This document shows, piece by piece, positions 6,117 to 8,621 of a stretch of DNA of 8,621 nucleotides. Source of the stretch: an uncultured Oscillospiraceae bacterium (lineage in GTDB: Bacteria > Bacillota > Clostridia > Oscillospirales > Ruminococcaceae); the NCBI GenBank assembly GCA_958448395.1, contig CAUDDP010000079.1, positions 1-8,621 of the forward strand, in the 5' to 3' direction. The notes beneath the pieces were generated by a model that was not told the origin of the DNA, made no database searches, and worked only from the letters and a program-made list of their open reading frames with translations. The position numbers and the translations under genes are program-made. Numbering within the stretch: the stretch's first letter is position 1; each line of letters opens with the position of its first letter.

Positions 6117-6899
6117 TCAGTTTTTGTGATGTTCCATTGTCGTTCTTTTTTCATGTTCCTTTTTCAAAAACCTTGCACATAAAATGTCATGGCAGGTATT
6201 TTCCAATGTATCGTCCAGCGGTGGCAGGATAACTGGTTTGTCTGCATGACGCTGTAAGCAGGAACAGAGAATATGGTCTGCCAGCTTGGGATTTTTGGAA
6301 AGAAGCGGACCGTGCAGGTAGGTGGCAATCACATTCTTTTCACAGTAGCCCTCTTCGATTCCCTGAAACTGGTTTCCGTTTCCGAAGAGCACTTTTCCAA
6401 ATGGTTTGGAGACACCGTTGGTTTGACCGCCATGATTTTCAAATCCGATCACCTCCAGCGGTTCACCGGTGATTGTAGTTTGTATGACAATATTACCGAT
6501 ACAGCGTTTCTTTCGGCTGTTTGGTGCAATGGTATAGTAATCGAATAGTCCCAATCCGGGCACTTCGTTGCCGTCAGCGTCTCGGTAGAAGTTGCCCATC
6601 AGCTGGTAGCCGCCGCAGATCATCAGGAAGAATACCCCTTCTGCATATGCTTTTTGCAGTCCATTTTTGCAGCGAAGCAAGTCTTCGGAAAGCATTCGCT
6701 GTTCCAGATCGGCACCGCCGCCGAGATAAATTAAATCATAGGCAGAAAAGTCTGGTATGGGGTTCGCACGGTGATAATAATGACATTCGCAAGGAATTTG
6801 ACGCATGCGGCAACGATATTGCAGCACTTCCATGTTGCCGCTGTCGCCGTATAAATCCAGAATATCTGCATACATGTGCAGGATTTTAAGGGGTTTCAT
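6117..6899 (-). CDS. gatD: Lipid II isoglutaminyl synthase, glutaminase subunit GatD
   Basis: GatD is a CobB/CobQ-like glutaminase that feeds ammonia to MurT, which amidates the D-glutamate of lipid II to D-isoglutamine on the cytoplasmic face of the membrane. The 260-residue product opens with a typical MKPLKILHMYADILDLYGD block and has YLGGGADLEQ (58-67). Its nucleophile is Cys95 in MICGGYQL and its catalytic histidine is His196 in YLHGP, close to Cys94 and His189 of the S. aureus protein. The C-terminal tail from about 245 is lysine-rich and looks specific to this lineage. The start at 6899 has GGAGG 8 bp upstream, inside murT; a GTG at 6908 directly abuts that site and is rejected. The first 14 bp overlap the end of murT, so the two are translationally linked. 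Confidence 0.94.
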   Translation of the reverse strand: MKPLKILHMYADILDLYGDSGNMEVLQYRCRMRQIPCECHYYHRANPIPDFSAYDLIYLGGGADLEQRMLSEDLLRCKNGLQKAYAEGVFFLMICGGYQLMGNFYRDADGNEVPGLGLFDYYTIAPNSRKKRCIGNIVIQTTITGEPLEVIGFENHGGQTNGVSKPFGKVLFGNGNQFQGIEEGYCEKNVIATYLHGPLLSKNPKLADHILCSCLQRHADKPVILPPLDDTLENTCHDILCARFLKKEHEKRTTMEHHKN

Positions 6900-8235
6900 G
6901 GACAACACCTCCGTGATGTGTGATCCAACGCTGTAAGGCAGTACGAGTAGGCTGTACTGCTGTGTAGTTAGCGATGATAAATTTCTTTCCCTGTGTGGTG
7001 TTTAATTCTTGTATGGCATCCTTTAGCTCTGGTCGAACCACGATTTTATTCTGATCATAACCGGAACATTTGATTCGTACCGCAATATCATAGGCACGGG
7101 TGCCGGCGGTTATGACACGGGTGACACGGCGAAAGGTGCTGAAATTGATGTCCCAGATCCAAGAGACATCCAGACCGTCTGCGATATTGTCATTCAGTAC
7201 AAAGAGCAGTTCCTTCTCCTCATTCATCTCATTCATAACACGCAATGTCATATTTGCACCGACTGGATTTTTCGCAAGGTTTAGGATCACTTCGTTTTTT
7301 CCCATCTGAAAGGATTCCATTCGACCGTTGTTTACGGTGTAATGGGAGATGACCTGTGTAAGCAGATTTTGGTCGATGTGATAGCATTTTGCAGCAGCAA
7401 CTACCGCCGTCATATTATATACATGATAGATGCTGCTCAGTGCAGTGGTATAGGTGTGTCCGTCAATGCAGAAGGAGGGGGTATTCAGATCAATCTCTGT
7501 GGCTACAACAGCGGGGACATGTGTGCCGTAGCCACAGTTTGGACAGTGAAACTTTCCGATATGAGAATACTGGTAGTAGTCATAGGAGAGTGCTGTGCCG
7601 CAGAATGGACAGAACTTTCCCTCGCCGGCTTCAAACAGAGTGTGTGTGGCAAAGGCGTATGGTTCGACGTGAAAATACTTCACGTTCGGGTTATGGGGAT
7701 TGGCTTTGCCAAGCCGGGCAGTGTTGGGGTCATCTCCGTTGAGAATGAGATTGCCGTTGAATGTTTTGCAGAAGTCGCTGACCTTACGGATGAGTGTTTC
7801 CACCTCGCCGTTTCGATCCAGCTGATCCCGAAAAAAATTCAGTACCACCAAGGTTTCCAGTTTCAGCTGTCCATAGACAACTGGAACATGGGATTCATCG
7901 GTTTCCAGAACGAGGTAATCTGCCTGGACCTCTCCCCGCCAGTTGCAGTGCTGGAGCAGGAGGGAGCAGATGCCAGTGTCAAGGTTATTTCCCGCATGGT
8001 TGGTGATAATATTTGCCCCTGTCTTTTGAAACAGCTGGCAGAGATAGTTTGTAACAGATGTTTTTCCATTTGTGCCGGTGACGGCAATAATCGGGCAGTT
8101 TACAGTAAATAAGCTGACGCATTGATGTTGTGTGAGATGCCAGAGTATGCACCCCGGCAGATTTCCGGCATTCTTTTTGCATAACTGTAGGATTTTGACC
8201 ATTAGTTTGCCAAGAAGAATGAGCAAAGGCTTCAT
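6886..8235 (-). CDS. murT: Lipid II isoglutaminyl synthase, Mur ligase subunit MurT
   Basis: MurT is a Mur-ligase-like ATPase that, with GatD, converts D-glutamate in lipid II to D-isoglutamine, a step important for later crosslinking and beta-lactam tolerance in cocci. The 449-residue product is full length. It carries the ATP-binding loop GTNGKTS (54-60), a central-domain block NFFRDQLDRNGE (133-144), and the inserted zinc ribbon typical of MurT (Cys209, Cys212, Cys231, Cys234). The C-terminal domain starts near 320 and has the conserved LNDNIADGLDVSWIWD stretch, in which Asp349 corresponds to the aspartate reported to complete the GatD triad. The start at 8235 has GGAGG 11 bp upstream, a little far but the only good site; the in-frame extension to 8340 crosses the promoter. 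It is the first gene of murT-gatD. Confidence 0.94.
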   Translation of the reverse strand: MKPLLILLGKLMVKILQLCKKNAGNLPGCILWHLTQHQCVSLFTVNCPIIAVTGTNGKTSVTNYLCQLFQKTGANIITNHAGNNLDTGICSLLLQHCNWRGEVQADYLVLETDESHVPVVYGQLKLETLVVLNFFRDQLDRNGEVETLIRKVSDFCKTFNGNLILNGDDPNTARLGKANPHNPNVKYFHVEPYAFATHTLFEAGEGKFCPFCGTALSYDYYQYSHIGKFHCPNCGYGTHVPAVVATEIDLNTPSFCIDGHTYTTALSSIYHVYNMTAVVAAAKCYHIDQNLLTQVISHYTVNNGRMESFQMGKNEVILNLAKNPVGANMTLRVMNEMNEEKELLFVLNDNIADGLDVSWIWDINFSTFRRVTRVITAGTRAYDIAVRIKCSGYDQNKIVVRPELKDAIQELNTTQGKKFIIANYTAVQPTRTALQRWITHHGGVVHETP

Positions 8236-8274
8236 GATTCCAGTTTCCTCCGATTTTCTATTTTTCCTATTATG

Positions 8275-8303
8275 ATCATACCGTGTAAATGTAAAAATGT
8301 CAA
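8275..8303 (-). promoter_or_regulatory. SigA-type promoter for murT-gatD
   Basis: On the minus strand a perfect TTGACA (8298-8303) and TATGAT (8275-8280) are separated by exactly 17 bp. The start would be near 8268, giving a leader of about 33 nt. This near-consensus site fits a constitutively expressed cell wall gene. Confidence 0.87.
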
Positions 8304-8491
8304 TAGTAAATTGAAACAAGAAAGAAAAATTAATTTTCATTGGGATCCGTGTTTCTAATGCATGACTTGTTCTCCTGCATGTTAATAATTATATGTTGAT
8401 AGAAGAATGGTTTTTTGTTTGCTGGTTTTCATGTGTGGTGGGTATGGAAATCCATTTTGTATTTTCTCTCACGGATACCAGTCTCATCTCC
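8304..8491. other. Intergenic region upstream of murT, no gene seen
   Basis: It is AT-rich with no open reading frame that has a ribosome binding site and no recognisable RNA gene. Small symmetrical elements are present: ATGGA-aa-TCCAT (8444-8455), and ATCCGTG (8344-8350) facing CACGGAT (8470-8476). These are short enough to be chance. The stretch may contain the outer part of the repeat element that follows. Confidence 0.5.
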
Positions 8492-8534
8492 GCCGGCAGA
8501 ATCGCTTCGCTGTCTGCCTGTGCCGCTGTCCGCC
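8492..8534 (-). repeat. Dispersed repeat copy 2 (minus orientation)
   Basis: Positions 8492-8522 match copy 1 (3217-3247) in reverse orientation with 30 of 31 bases identical. The next bases to 8534 are repeated again, inverted, at 8608-8621. The unit is GC-rich against AT-rich surroundings, and GGCAGA/TCTGCC (8495-8500 and 8513-8518) can pair to form a small hairpin. It encodes no obvious protein. Confidence 0.8.
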
Positions 8535-8607
8535 GTTGTACATTATGCAAACTTGTAGTCTTGCTACTCTAAATTTCTGTATTCTGTACCGTTTTGTTTT
8601 TTCAGAG

Positions 8608-8621
8608 GGCGGACAGCGGCA
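8608..8621 (+). repeat. Dispersed repeat copy 3, start only (cut by window end)
   Basis: These 14 bases (GGCGGACAGCGGCA) are the exact reverse complement of 8521-8534, with 73 bp between the arms. They equal the beginning of the repeat unit in plus orientation, so a third copy facing copy 2 probably continues past the window. Confidence 0.6.

Noticed and set aside
6086..6119. Three copies of ATTTTGT(C/T)A near the ymdB promoter
   Set aside because: They are short, AT-rich and unevenly spaced, and they overlap the -35 and the gatD end; not enough to call an operator.
7342..8112. Plus-strand open frame of 256 codons opposite murT
   Set aside because: It is fully antisense to the conserved murT gene, lacks a recognisable domain or ribosome binding site, and is explained by the codon pattern of murT.
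8236..8340. N-terminal extension of murT by 35 residues
   Set aside because: It covers the -35/-10 promoter and is not like the family's N-terminus.

Overview
The window looks like a chromosomal segment from a low-to-moderate GC Gram-positive bacterium of the Clostridia/Bacilli type. The basis is the gene set: a SpoVS homologue next to a YmdB phosphodiesterase, the MurT/GatD lipid II amidation pair, the PdxS/PdxT route to pyridoxal phosphate with a divergent MocR-type regulator, strong purine-rich ribosome binding sites, and consensus sigma-70/SigA-type promoters. A spore-forming or formerly spore-forming clostridial lineage is my inference; the species cannot be named from the sequence alone.

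Layout. Positions 1-53 hold the 3' part of a plus-strand tRNA-Gly(GCC), followed by its terminator. Positions 136-3234 form a vitamin B6 locus. pdxS and pdxT run leftward and end at a terminator, and a 470-residue MocR/PdxR-like regulator runs rightward. The roughly 170 bp between them carry two back-to-back promoters with several short inverted and direct repeats that are candidate operators. Positions 3235-3409 carry a copy of a dispersed repeat and a shared bidirectional terminator. A leftward CNNM/CBS/CorC-type membrane protein gene follows (3410-4720), then spoVS with its own promoter and terminator, then ymdB with its own promoter. Next come gatD and murT, which overlap by 14 bp and are expressed leftward from a near-consensus promoter at 8275-8303. 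The last 320 bp (8304-8621) have no gene but hold a complete copy of the dispersed repeat and the start of another in the opposite orientation at the window edge.

How the genes work together. PdxT releases ammonia from glutamine and PdxS uses it to build pyridoxal 5'-phosphate; the divergent regulator has a GntR-type DNA-binding domain fused to a PLP-binding aminotransferase-like domain and so probably senses the product. GatD likewise releases ammonia from glutamine, and MurT uses it with ATP to amidate the D-glutamate of lipid II. SpoVS and YmdB are neighbours in other Firmicutes too and are linked to sporulation and multicellular behaviour.

All protein-coding genes look intact and belong to known families; I see no clearly new multi-gene system. 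The least explained material is the repeat family (copies at 3217-3247, 8492-8534 and 8608-8621), one copy of which supplies the last codons and stop codon of the regulator gene, and the dense operator-like architecture of the pdx intergenic region.
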